Assembly: GCA_027563935.2 (NCBI GenBank)
Contig: CM050449.1
Location: forward strand, 70,894,556-70,958,555
Length of the DNA: 64,000 bases
From: Costus lasius
Taxonomy: Eukaryota; Streptophyta; Magnoliopsida; Zingiberales; Costaceae
Reading direction: 5' to 3'
Of this stretch, positions 33,356 to 44,159 are shown one piece after another. Below the pieces are notes generated by a model. It had not been told where the DNA came from. It saw nothing but the letters and a program-made list of their open reading frames with translations, and ran no database searches. The position numbers were made by a program, and so were the translations under genes. Numbering within the stretch: position 1 is the first letter of the stretch; each line of letters begins with the position of its first letter.

Positions 33356-34663
33356 TCAAAATCGCAGGTGAATCACAATCAAAGTGGCTTTCTTAAATAT
33401 GCGGAAATCAAAATCAAAATTTTCAATGATCTTCCTATGTTTGTCACCAAGCAAAATCATAAGTCCTTTCTTCAAAATCATACCTTCAATCACAATAGGA
33501 CTTATATCAAAATAATCAAGCATCGGATCATCATAATAATTTTTATGTCTTTCATTAGATTCCTCAATAAAACATAATTTTTCAAATAAACCACAAGATT
33601 CAACAGTAGACATGGGCAACATATCAACATAGTGAGATTCATCAATTTTCACAATATTCAAATCATCTACAGGTTCTTCATGCACTTCATCAAACAATTT
33701 ATCAATTTCAAAATCATCATTAAAGTCAAGATGAGACTCTTCAAAATTAATTTTCTCATGCTTCCCCACAAATAATTCATCATCAGAAGAGTCAAAATTA
33801 GAATCATATGAAAAAGAAGTAAAAGAATCAGAGTTAACCACAAGAGATTTATCATTAATTTCAAAAATATCACCAAAATCACAGTGGGGTTCATCAATGT
33901 CTATAATTTTCAACCCTTTATCAAGCTCATCAGATTTAACCATAAATAACTTTTCATCAAAATCAGAATTATCATCAAAAGAAGGTTTTTCAATTTCAAT
34001 TTACTCAACCTTTTCCTCAAATAAATTATCAGATGAATCAATTTCACAACAATCAAAATCTAAAGGAGATTCATTAATATTCACATAAGGCTCAATTTCA
34101 AAACAATCATGATCACAGGGGGAATTTTCTAAATCAATTTCTTCAGTATCAAACTCAAATAAACAAGCTTGTTGTGCAATCTGGGTTTATAGCAATTTAG
34201 TATTAGCAGTCAAAGATTCTTCCTGAAAAGAAATTTGATTAACTGAACCCTTAAGATCCTCAATTTGCTTACTTTGATTGCTCAGAATTTGGTTTTGATT
34301 AGCAATAAATTTTTCTTGATCAGCCATCAATCTTTCTAACATAGTCTCTAAGCTAAATTTTTCAGTATCCTCAAAGCATCGCACAGAAACATGATCAGAG
34401 CAATCATCGAAAAAAGAAGTTTGATTTTCCCAACTAGAATAATAATGATCATCTTGAAAACATGGTGAATTAGAATTTTGAGGCATTAAAAATTTGCAAT
34501 CAGAAGTATAATGATAAGAAGACTTACAAATATTACATGTAACAAAATAAGAGTGTAATTTCTCTATTTCTACAAGAGTCATCTGTGAATAATCTTTATG
34601 CTCACCTTGTGGCATGTATACCCTATTTCTTTCAGAAGCCCATGAACTGTGATGAAAAGACAT
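33356..34663 (-). pseudogene. Element G gag-like protein with zinc knuckle and acidic tail
   Basis: This is the only reading frame of element G. A likely start is the ATG at 34663 (MSFHHSSWASE), although the frame is open up to 34762. The N-terminal half has a CCHC knuckle CNICKSSYHYTSDC and a glutamine-rich segment (MLERLMADQEKF...NQNQ) that resembles the region after the zinc knuckle in gypsy gag (compare K at 42871). The C-terminal half is extremely rich in Asp, Glu, Ser and Phe, with repeating units such as ESHLDFNDDFEID and a FEIEPYV stretch resembling the end of gypsy protease. Two in-frame stops, at 34187-34189 and near 34006, split it; otherwise the frame holds to 33356. It has no enzymatic motifs. 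It may have been a structural gag; the acidic part matches no family I know. Confidence 0.7.
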
Positions 34664-34907
34664 ATTTATCAAATCTATCAAAAACAGAGAGATAATCCAA
34701 CACCAATCAATAATTTTTTTTTTCATAATATATATATTAAAAATAGAAAATCTAAGACACAAGTAAATTCACGAATTTCAGAAAATCTCAGTTCTATCAC
34801 AACTTCTGAAAATCCAAAACCTGCAAAAAAAAACAAGGTTAAATCTAAAACAAATAAAATTTAATCTAGCAATACTAACAACTATTTTGATATTAACAAA
34901 ACTAAGG

Positions 34908-34925
34908 TCCCCAGCAACGGCGCCA
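34908..34925 (-). other. Primer-binding site of element G (tRNA-Asp)
   Basis: The minus strand reads TGGCGCCGTTGCTGGGGA, one mismatch from the complement of the plant tRNA-Asp 3' end. This primer is typical of Athila-type gypsy elements. It lies 6 bp from the LTR end at 34932. Confidence 0.85.
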
Positions 34926-34931
34926 AAAACT

Positions 34932-36835
34932 TGATAGGATTCTACAAGTGCACAGATACTTCGAAGTAATAAAAATATCGAACCATAGAGACCTTATTGT
35001 TAAGTACCGAATAGTTGTATTCTCGCTAGCTAAGTAAACCGAATATGATGCAAGTAAGCAATAGAAAGAATACGGAAGATAATCAGAGAGATAAATTGGG
35101 ACTAGGGTTTCATCCACCTTGAATTCAATGACTAGATATAAATAAAGCGTCGTCAGACTAATCTTATCATGATAAAGACTTAATTTACTTCATAAAGGGA
35201 TCATCTCACTTTCGTGCAGACAATCATGCAGGGATCATTCCTCGCTTTCGTGCAAGATCTATCCCAACGCTAAAGATAAGTAAATCACCAATCAAAGAAT
35301 TCAAAGATCACTTTCGTGCATCCGAATTCTAAGTTGATTGTCTCGAGCGGAATCTCAAGGATCACTTTCGTGCATCCGAGACTCAACACAAGTTCTACCT
35401 ATGGTTCTCCAATGTTCCGATCCTTACTTTCGTACAAGATCTCCACGTTTGACACACTAAATTAATCCTAGGTTCATAATCATCATCAAGGCAATTAGTC
35501 ATCTAAAATAAAGAAATAAGAACTTAACCTAATTTCTTACGGTGAGTTCCTATTAATCAATTTTAGGGTTCCAGTTCTCAAGCATGTCACCTTTCGGTCC
35601 TTAACGAAAGAACTCTATTTATGATGACAAAAAGTAAACTAAGGAGAAACTTAGAACAATAATCACATAGGTAAAATTATCATGTCAAAATTATCTTGAC
35701 GAAATAAAAAGTTATCTAATCATTAAAAATCGAAGGGATTACACCCCATGTCCCAAATATGTTTAATCTTGCATGGAGAAAGAAATACAATCAACCATAG
35801 TTTCAAAGTATAAGAAATTGAAGAGAAGGAAGAAATAAACTTTACAACGTGGCTATAATAGAAATTACAGCCGTAATCACACGTATGAACAGTGCTAGCG
35901 GCGTTCTTTCCTTGATTCCCCCTCCAATAGAACTACTTTTGCTCTAAAACTTCTGGTGCATCCTGCTCTCCTCCAGGAAAAGCTTCCGAGTGAAAATCAC
36001 GGCGAGAGGTGCCCTCTACGCCTCTCGGCGTGAGGCTAAACCCTCACCGCCTCTCTAGCGATTTCTCCCTCGATACTAGATAAAAGTTCCCCCTTTTGGT
36101 GCGTGTGTCTTCTCCTCTTAAATATTAGTCTGTACCAACTTTCAGATCTAAATTTGGAGCTCTGCATCAAAAGTTATAGACCGCGCAATATTCGGCCGCG
36201 GAAAACTCGCGATTTTGACTGGAAATTACGGCCGTGTAATATTTTACGGCAGTGCCGTATTTTCATTCTGTGCACTGAAAGTCAAAATTACGGCCCGTAA
36301 AATATTTCTCGATGGTGCCGTAAAATCGGACGAGTTCTCTGGTCTAGATCGCCTGGGAAATACGGTACCGTAGAATAGTTTACGGCCATGACGTAAAATC
36401 AGCAAAGGTTTCTGTTCTGAAAGCGCTGAAAAATACAGTAGTGTAATTCTTTACGCCAGTGCCGTAAAATCACAAAAACTTTCTGTTTGGAAAATCCTCC
36501 AAATTACGGCAGTGTTCCGATTTTACGGTACTGTCTGAAATTACGGTACCGTAAAATGGAATACGGCACTGCCGTATTTTGCTGAGTTGCTCTGTTTTGC
36601 ATGAAATTTCTTTGGTGATCTTCTCTTGATGATGGTAACTCTTTCATGTCTTTGATTTTGCTTGAAAATGCCTCAAAATAGTGCCTTTTTACCTAAAAAA
36701 TATGAAAAACCAAAATAGAAGTAGACTTTGCAATATTCGATGAATTTAGCATAAAAATAAGCAAAAAGATCCTCAATTTAGTATGAAAAGATACATAAAA
36801 TGATACAGAATATACTATATATTTTGGTGTCATCA
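34932..36835 (-). repeat. 5' LTR of gypsy element G
   Basis: The 1904-bp LTR starts on the minus strand TGATGACACC at 36835 and ends CTATCA at 34932. It contains repeated GATCACTTTCGTGCATCCGA-type blocks (35305-35385), a telobox-like TAGGGTTT at 35103-35110, and the TACGG palindrome array at 36225-36580. It is the most complete gypsy LTR in the window and serves here as reference. Confidence 0.88.
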
Positions 36836-37708
36836 CATTGCATAACCCAAAAGGCATGCGCCTATATGCGAAAGTCCCGTATAGACACGTAAAGGTAGTT
36901 TTCTCTTGATCTTCAGGATGAATAGGTGTCTGAAAAAATCCTGAAAAGTCATCAAGAAAACTAAAGTAAGAATTTCTCGTCAATCGTTCAAGCATTTGGT
37001 CGATAAAGGGAAGAGGAAAGTGGTCCTTCCGGGTGGCTGTATTTAACTTTCGGTAATCGATGCACATATGCCACCCGGTTACGTTCTCATCAGAATCAAT
37101 TCATTGTTCCCATTTCTTACTGCTGTAACTCCCCCTTTCTTTGGAACCACATGAACGGGATTAACCCATTCACTATCTGAAATTGGGTAGATCACTCCGG
37201 CATCCAGTAACTTTAGCACTTCCTTTTTTTACCACCTCTTTCATGACAAGATTCAGCCGACACTGATACTCAATAGAGGGTTTGCAATTTTCTTCAAGAT
37301 AAATCCTGTGCATACACAAAGAAGGGTTAATCCCATGTATATCATCAAAAGAATATCAATTACCTTTATGTGCTGACGAAGCTCATCAAGTAATTTTTTC
37401 GTCTGTACACAATCCAAGGCAACATTCACAATCACCGGATATGTAGAAACTTCCCCCAAGAACTCCTATCTCAAATTAGGTGGAAGTGATTTGAGTTCCA
37501 ATTTATTTGTTTTCAGCGGTTCAGGTTTTACCAGAATAAGTCTCTCAATCTTGGCTTTGTGTGGCTCAATCGTCTGGCTTGAGTCCAATATCTTTGCATA
37601 AACTTGAGCTTTTTTCCCCATATCTTCTTTATTTTCTCCTTTGACCAAGCACACCTCCAAAGGATCTATTTTCCTTCTCAAGTCTTCTTGTTTTGTTTTC
37701 GGCTCCAA
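36836..37708 (-). pseudogene. Element H protease-RT linker and start of reverse transcriptase
   Basis: On the minus strand 37708-37460 is a lysine-rich linker ending in the LELKSLPPNLR type of sequence that precedes gypsy RT. YPVIVN and KLLDELRQHI follow near 37440-37380. RT proper shows CIDYRKLNTATRKDHFPLPF, the catalytic region FSFLDDFSGF, TTFTCLYGTFAYRRMPFG and ends in GLCN at the CATTG duplication. Several frame changes lie between 37070 and 37260. The gene continues at 29023 after insertion G. The protease core and gag that should precede it are absent. Confidence 0.87.
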
Positions 37709-39018
37709 GGCTCAAACTTTGCTTCTCCTCAAGCAAAAACCAAGAAAATTCCAAAAATTGGTCATAGATATAGACTTTCTCATGGAAAATAAATTTCTAA
37801 CGCACAATCACTAATGAAAAATCCTTATTAATTGCATCATAAAATTTTAAACAGATATATCATCTTCTAAATCCAATTCTCAAGATCCACAACATAGTTG
37901 AATAAAACTTCGCAACTTGTATAAAAGATAGAATCTCAATCTCATGACTTCATCCAATTTTTTAGTTTAAATTTATCTTACTTTTGTTTTCATGAATTGA
38001 GTGTCCAAAATCTTTCTCCACTCCATTTTTTTTTCTTTCTGCATTATTCACATTCTCTAATTCGATTACCACATTTTTTCTGGTGACGAAGTTAGAGTAC
38101 ACTCACCACATAGTTAGTGTAAGAGAACTCATGTCTTTTTAGAAAGAATTTTACTAAAGAAAGCGGAGTTTATGTGAATAGATTCTTTTCATCATTTCTT
38201 TTTTTCTTTTTCAGACTTCAACCCATGTCTTAGGTACCACTGTCAATTTTCCATAGTGCCAAGTAGGGGAGTCACTTAATATTTTTTTTTTTTGTGGATT
38301 TTGGACTCTTTCTTCCCAACAAATAGTAAAATAAACAAAACTTCAATGAGATTAATCAATTGACATCAATTCAAAATTTCATACTCATATGCAAATTTTA
38401 TTCAAAAAGTAGCTTCACTTTTAAATAAAATTCTTCAAACAACATATCTCCCTAAAATCTCACTTATCAACCAATGAAAAATCTCAAAAGCAGATATGTA
38501 TAAGAGAAATAAATTTGACATGATAGGTCTATCTCTAATCTCAATTTTGAATTCACTTATCAACATCAAATATCAATCAAGTCATATACAATAATTTCAA
38601 AAGTTAGATCAATGCCATTCATATCAAAATTACTCATCATCATCAAATATTAACATGTCATGTCATCAAAATATTATCAAGTGAATACAACCATATTGAA
38701 AAGAATATCATCAACAAAAATTTCATCGAGTATTATACAACCATATCGAAGATAAATCATCAACATCATTATACAACCCCATCAAAGATCAAAAAGATAA
38801 GCATGAAAAACAGAGTAGTAGTGCCGGCAGACACAGATATGCAGAAGAAGCATCCATCCCTTCAACACATAAAATATCAATAAGATACAGAAAGTGAAAG
38901 ACAAAAGACAAAAGAGAAAAGAGATACTCACAAGACTCTACCAATCTTCACTACCATCAGATCCTATCTCTTCGATGCTCTGCGCTGCGGTGTCCATAGG
39001 ATCAATAGGTGGTGTTCT
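37709..39018 (-). other. 3' non-coding region of element K
   Basis: This AT-rich region of 1.3 kb is homologous in reverse to 52287-53514. It contains a hairpin motif at 38214-38273 and a series of TACAACC(C)ATATCGAA-like units around 38690-38790. It ends at the junction with H, within the sequence that normally lies just before the 3' LTR (TTTGAGCCTT). Confidence 0.65.
38214..38273. repeat. Conserved hairpin motif, copy in K
   Basis: A single copy (GACTTCAACCCATG...GGTACCACTGTC...CATAGTGCCAAGTAGGGGAGTC in parts) lies in the same relative place as the copies in G and in 52959-53117. Confidence 0.8.
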
Positions 39019-40377
39019 CTAGTGCCCTCCATACTCTCCACTCCTCCTGGGGTCCTGAAAATCGAAATGCTCGTATAAGAAGTTCCCCATCTCCTCCATG
39101 TAGGTACTCAGATTTTCAATGTCTTTATGCATGTGATGCATAGAATCAGTCATCTGGCTCATGGAACCTCTCATGTCACTCATTGTGTTCATCACTCTCT
39201 CCATCCTCTGCTCCTGTTGGTACAGCTGAGTGGAGAGATATCTAAATCCGGGGTCGAAGGCACTGGAGAATCTGCTATCAGAAGTCTAATGGGTGGAAGA
39301 ATCTGCAGCTCCAGATGGCTGCTCCATGCCCATCCCAAAAGGATCATCACTACCACCCTAGGTGGGTGGTGGTGGTATAGTACTAAGAGGGGCGGCATAG
39401 CAATGTCGGCATCTTCTGGAACCAACCTTCAGTTCTCTTGGTTTCTAACTGTGGTCTTCTCGGTGCATGGAAGTGGTAACTTATGTCCTCTAGGTCCAAG
39501 AATCAGTGAAAAACCAACTCCTTCCCTTATCACCATTTTCATTGCAATACAAGACTCCATGTCAAGTCTTGGACTCCCTCTTGCAATCTCTGTCCCATAT
39601 GGCTCAACTCTTAAGTATAGGGCAATAGGTGTAATGAAAACACCTATCACAATTGCTCCTTTCTTTGCCCTAGAAACTTTTTCCAAGTGTTTCTTGAAGA
39701 AAAAGGCAACATCTAAGGGATATTCAAATATCATGCTCCATAAAAAGAACAACTCAGTTTGCCTCACCATCCCATCACTGTCACCTCTACCAAAGACAGT
39801 GTGGGCCAAAACTCGGTGGACATACTTGATGCAAGGATTGGAAATCTTTGAAGCCCTAGTAGTAAGTGCTGAAAAGTGGGTCTCTTCAGTGATTTGGTTC
39901 CAAAATACATCCTCAGCATACCCCACTGAAACTGATGTGCGGCCTCCTATACCAAACTGGAAGATGGTTCTCAAGTCTCGCATGGACAGCTGCCTTTCTA
40001 CATTAGCCATGTGGAAGGTGATATTACCATCTGCATGTCTTTCACTATACTCATACAGAGCTGCACATCAAAACTACTCAGAAATTCAAGCACCAATGGT
40101 AGATATGTTTGTGGTGTCATTTGGAAGGTGATATTACCATCTGCATGTCTTTGATTTGCTCAAACATCCACATGACATCTTCATGTAAACCCAATGTCTC
40201 CAAGGTTCTCTTATCAGCATACTTGGTGGCAATCACTCTTCTCTCAACTAGTTGATTATATCTTGTAGCCTGAATTTCATTTCTAAACAAAATTCTGTGT
40301 GGGTTGGGTGGAAAGGAAGGCTCAGCTAGTGCCTTTCCTTTTCTCTTGGCAACAAGTCCCTTGGTTCTTGGTGGCAT
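39019..40377 (-). pseudogene. Athila ORF1/env-like gene of element K, degenerate
   Basis: This minus-strand gene lies between the pol position and the 3' end, where Athila elements carry an extra ORF often called env-like. The start is at 40377 (MPPRTKG, basic). The first part has the FRNEIQATRYNQLVERRVIATKY pattern in pieces, and the second (40010-39429) has NPCIKYVHRVLAHTVFGRG, the ELFFLW helix and IVIGVFITPIA. I recognise these from the plant Athila ORF1 family. A stop at 39429-39431, a frameshift near 39200 and a short methionine-rich, coiled-coil-like end (39204-39019) follow. A 31-bp direct repeat with 110-bp period (40012-40042, 40122-40152) marks a duplication that breaks the frame. 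No clear signal peptide or membrane anchor is seen. Its function is not established even in intact relatives. Confidence 0.6.
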
Positions 40378-41528
40378 TGTTACAATCACAAGCTGCAACT
40401 AAGATTCAACATAGATATAGCAAGTATATAGCACGCAAGCAAAGATAACACTCCCAATCATCATCAACAACATTAATCAAGTAAGATGTCAAGTTAAAAT
40501 CATGCTTAAACTCAAAAATCAATGAAAAATCGAAAAGGGCGACTATAAACAGTAAACCTTAAACATGTTCATCACGTTTCAACTCAGATCTCTCTAGAAA
40601 TCGGCTCAAATCTCTCAAAATAAGAAGGAAATGGTAGCCTATCCTCTCACAAGCAGATAGAAACAAGAAGCCCCAAAAATGATGGAGAAACGAAAACACA
40701 CAAGCAAAGGAGGAGGAATCTAGGTCAAAACTCGCAAAACAATTAAATCGGACGAGAGAGTACCAAATCGGCGAAAATAACTGGACGGGAAGAGTTGCTG
40801 GTGTCTTCCGAAGGTTGGAGCTCCAAGATCGGTGCACGAACGAGTGAGAAAAGCTCAAAACGGCACTAAGAACCCTAGGTTTACGGCACGTTTATCGCGT
40901 GTCGTGGATATAATTACGCCCGTAACAAATTTTACGGCAGTGCCGTAACGGGTAAAAACTTTCGGCTCAAAAATTGCAAAGATTACGGTACCGTTAAAAT
41001 GTTTACGCCAGTACCATAATGGATCGAAACTCTCGGGTGGGAAATAAGTGTCCATTACGGCACCGTAAATAGTTTTACGGTGGGGCTGTAATATCGATCA
41101 CAGATTTTTTTTTCTTTTTTTAAAAAAATTCAAAATTCAAAAAATTTAAACATTACGGCACGTAAAGCAAGTTACGATAGTGCCGTAAAAATAAGAAAAC
41201 TTACAGGAAGATTTTGTCGTAAAATACGGTACCGTTAACATACTTACGGCGGTACCGTAATGGTTAAAATCCTCTATTCGAAAATAACCGAGATTACGGT
41301 ACCGTAAAGGAGATTACGGTAATGCCGTAATTTCACGCCAAATCTTGATTCCTACAAAAAAGAAAAGAAAAAAAATTGTAAAAATTAGCTCTAAAATAAA
41401 ATTAAAACAAAGTAAATAAGAGAAAGCAAAACTAAAGTTAGAAAGCTTGGGTTGCCTCCCAAGAAGCGCTAATTTAAAGGTCATTAGCTTGACCCTTTTG
41501 CACATGGATTTGATCGTGGACTCCTCAA
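40378..41528 (-). other. Non-coding region of element K with palindrome cluster
   Basis: This lies between the protease remnant and the env-like gene. It holds the GGTCAAGCTAATGACC and GGGAGGCAACCC blocks (41449-41497) and TACGG/CCGTA palindromes at 40880-41335, including TTACGGTACCGTAA at 41294-41307. The rest (40400-40860) has weak open frames without recognisable motifs. Confidence 0.65.
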
Positions 41529-42871
41529 TCACCCTTCTGATCTTTCTTTTGGTTGGGCATCTCTTCGAATAACATAAGGCTCAGCCTTGAAACAGTCTCT
41601 AAATTTGCTCAGGATTTTCTTTCCTTTGTCTTTCAGCTTAGATATTCTTTTCTTTCTTCTTGCCTTTTTCTTCAGCAATTTCTTATCAATATCCTCAGAA
41701 AGATTGTTAGTTTTAGAATTTGAGGTCTCATCAAACAAACTAGAAACATCAATAACAACATCATCAAATATTTCAATACTGCAACATGAACCAGAGTAAG
41801 AAAGTTTATTCAGTGAATCATTAAGATTGAATTCAATTTTGTTGTCACAGATATCAAGAGTGATCTTTCCTTCTTTCACATCTATGTTTGCTTTAGCAGT
41901 GGCTAACAGTGGTCTACCAAGAATTATAGGGTTTTTAAGATTTTTTTCCATATCTAATACCACAAAATCTACAGGTATGAAAAACTCACCTATCTTGATT
42001 GGAACATTCTCTAATATACCTACAGGATATTTTACCGATGAATCCGCGAGCTGTAAGGATCTCCAATGTTTAGTTTCCTATAAGTAGAAAGAGACATTAG
42101 ACTCACGCTAGCACCCAGGTCACATAAGGCTCGGTCAAAAGCCATAGTGCCAATAGAACATGGTATAGAAAAACTACCTGGATCTTTCAGTTTAGGAGGC
42201 AATTTGTTCTGTATGATGGCACTACAATCTTCAGTCAAAGTTACAGTGCAAGTGCCAAAATCATCCAATTTTCTCTTACTATACAAGATCTCTTTTAAAA
42301 ATTTAGCATAAGATGGCATTTGTGAAATAGCTTTAGTAAAAGGGATGTTAATGTAAAGCTTTTTCAGGACATCAAGAAATTTGCCAAATTGTTTGTCTAG
42401 TTTATTCTGGGCCAACCTTTGTGGAAAAGGCACTGGTGGTCTATAGGGTGGAGGTAGATTAGACTTAGAATTATCTTCTTTACATGGTACATCCCCTTTA
42501 GGTTCATCACCCTTTTGGAGTGTTGAACTAGGTAGGGCTTGTTCATGTTCAGAGGATTTTTCTAACTCTAATTCCTCATCATGATCATCAAGAGACTCTT
42601 TTTCCTTAAGTTCTCTTAGTTGTCTCCCACTTCTAGTTATAATGGCATTACAGTGTTCCCTAGGGTTTATCTCAGGTTTTGCAGGTAATTTTCCAGGGGG
42701 TCTGTAAGGTACACTAGCTTCTTGTGCAATTTGATTTTCAAGAATTTTGTTGTGGGCATTCATGGATCCTACTTGTGAAGCTAATTGACTAACCATTTCT
42801 TTAAGGTCTTCAATTTCTTTATTTTTGGTTTGCATGAATTGGTTTTGGTTGGCCATTATCTTATCAAGCAT
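41529..42871 (-). pseudogene. Element K gag end and protease
   Basis: This continues the K gag frame after an in-frame TAA at 42908-42910. It begins with the gag-protease linker (MLDKIMANQNQF, then the NPREHCNAIITRSGRQL segment and a proline-rich PPYRPPVPFPQRL). The retroviral-type aspartic protease follows, with active site DLGASVSLM near 42100. A frameshift near 42050, with some residues lost relative to F, shifts reading to 41963-41529 (MEKNLKNPIILGRPLL and a lysine-rich tail with EPYVIRRD). After that no RT follows; the sequence goes straight to the 3' non-coding block. The deletion of RT to integrase is therefore within or just after this tail. Confidence 0.82.
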
Positions 42872-42904
42872 GGATTCAATATTTGAATTCTGATTTTGAT
42901 TTTG

Positions 42905-44029
42905 ATTTTAATTAAAATTCTGATTTGATCTTTGGTATCCTTTATTCTCATTGTTTCCCCCTATATTGTTATTGTTTCTCCATGAAAGGTTGGGGTGATT
43001 TCTCCATCTAGGGTTATAAGTGTTAGAGTAGGGATCATTGGTTCTACCTTGATTATAATTCCCTATGGTATTCACATGTTCATGGCCCTGATCAACAACT
43101 ATTCTATAATTTTCAGAAATATGACCATCATTACCACAAATTTCACAAGTGATAGAAGAAATAGAAGCAGTTTGCATAGAATTGAACGTATTGCACAAAA
43201 AATCTACCTTCTCTGCTACGGATCGCCATCCATCACTCTCACTGTTACCTTGAGAAGGTCTGTGAAGTACTCCTCTCTCAGTAGTACATTGATTGTGATT
43301 TAGTGCCATCTCCTCTAGCAATCTGAAAGCAGCATCAATTGTTTTGCTCATCAGAGCTCCACCTGCGGCAGCATCTACAGTCAGTTTGGTATTATATAAT
43401 AATCCATTATAAAAAGTATGCAACAAAACCCAATCTTCAATGCCATAGTGAGGACACTTCCGTTGTAATTCATTAAATCTCTCCCATGCCTCACTGAAAG
43501 ATTCTCCATCATTTTGTTGGAAACTTGTGATTTGATTCCTCAGTTGAATTATCTTACTTGGAGGGAAGTATTTCATCAAGAAGGAATTTGATAGTTGATC
43601 CCAAGTTATGAAGGTACCGGTTGGTTGTGATTGAAGCCATATTCTTGCCCGATCCCTAAGAGAAAAATGAAATAATCTTAGTCTAAGTGCATCATTGGAA
43701 ACTCCATTAATTTTTATAGTGTCGCATAATTCTAAAAACAAACTCCAAACTGATTCTGTTGAATCATGGAGAGAAAATTAGGCTTAATCTCAAAGTTATT
43801 AGCCTCAATTGCTGGTCTAGCAATGCTTGAGTGGATTTCTTGTGGATTAGGGGCTGCATAGTCCCTCAATGTTTTCTGGTTATTCACCATCTCCACAATT
43901 TCTTCTTGTATCTCCTATGATATTTCTTGTAAATCCTCTTCCAGTCTTAACTTCCATGCGCACTCTAAGTGTTTTGTTAATTTCAGGATCCAATGGAACA
44001 AGTGGTCCTAATCTAAGGCTCCTACGCAT
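42905..44029 (-). pseudogene. Element K gag
   Basis: This is an Athila/Tat-type gag with a likely start at 44029 (MRRSLRLGPL). Stops between 43880 and 43750 break the first part. The open part from 43741 holds the conserved capsid segment LRDRARIWLQS...WDQLSNSFLMKYFPPSK and WERFNELQRKCPHYG. The zinc knuckle is CEICGNDGHISENY: the last cysteine of CCHC is a tyrosine (codon TAT). A Gln/Asn-rich region follows up to the TAA at 42908-42910. It is clearly non-functional. Confidence 0.85.
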
Positions 44030-44135
44030 GCAAAATAGATAGATCAAGTGATTTCAAGAAAAACAGAAAAAAATAGAAAAATAAACACCTAGTCTAGCAA
44101 TAATCTCAATGTCTCCGATATCAACAAAAACTAAG

Positions 44136-44153
44136 GTCCCCAGCAATGGCGCC
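44136..44153 (-). other. Primer-binding site of element K (tRNA-Asp)
   Basis: The minus strand TGGCGCCATTGCTGGGGA differs from the site in G by one base. It is six bases from the LTR end at 44160. Confidence 0.82.
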
Positions 44154-44159
44154 AAAAAC

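Larger units (their letters stand above)
29024..36835 (-). mobile_element. Gypsy element G, non-autonomous, inserted in H
   Basis: This minus-strand LTR element has 5' LTR 34932-36835, tRNA-Asp primer site 34908-34925, one gag-like/acidic reading frame (34663-33356), a 3' non-coding region 33355-30665 and 3' LTR 30664-29024. There is no protease, RT, RNase H or integrase. The 5-bp duplication CATTG lies at 29019-29023 and 36836-36840, and H's RT reads through correctly without the insert. The 3' LTR lacks the last 249 or so bases of the LTR, yet it abuts the duplication. It must depend on enzymes of another Athila-like element. The two LTRs are visibly more diverged than those of B or D. Confidence 0.85.
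14886..37708 (-). mobile_element. Gypsy (Athila-like) element H, split by D and G
   Basis: This is a minus-strand Ty3/gypsy element. Reading from high to low coordinates: protease-RT linker and RT start (37708-36836), insertion G, RT end, RNase H and integrase (29023-27408), insertion D, integrase end (18210-17605), 3' non-coding region, and a 3' LTR from 16170 to about 14886. Both insertions have exact 5-bp duplications (CATTG and TCAGC), so the three pieces belong to one element. Gag, protease core and 5' LTR are missing; at 37708/37709 it is joined to the 3' region of element K. Many stops and frameshifts show that it is old. Confidence 0.8.

Noticed and set aside
39127..40131. 334-codon open frame on the + strand
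   Set aside because: It lies opposite the recognisable Athila ORF1-like gene on the minus strand and its own translation shows no family pattern. It is a shadow frame.
40559..40858. 99-codon minus-strand frame in K
   Set aside because: It has a hydrophobic, serine-rich translation without any recognised pattern, between a palindrome cluster and the env-like gene. It cannot be supported as a gene.
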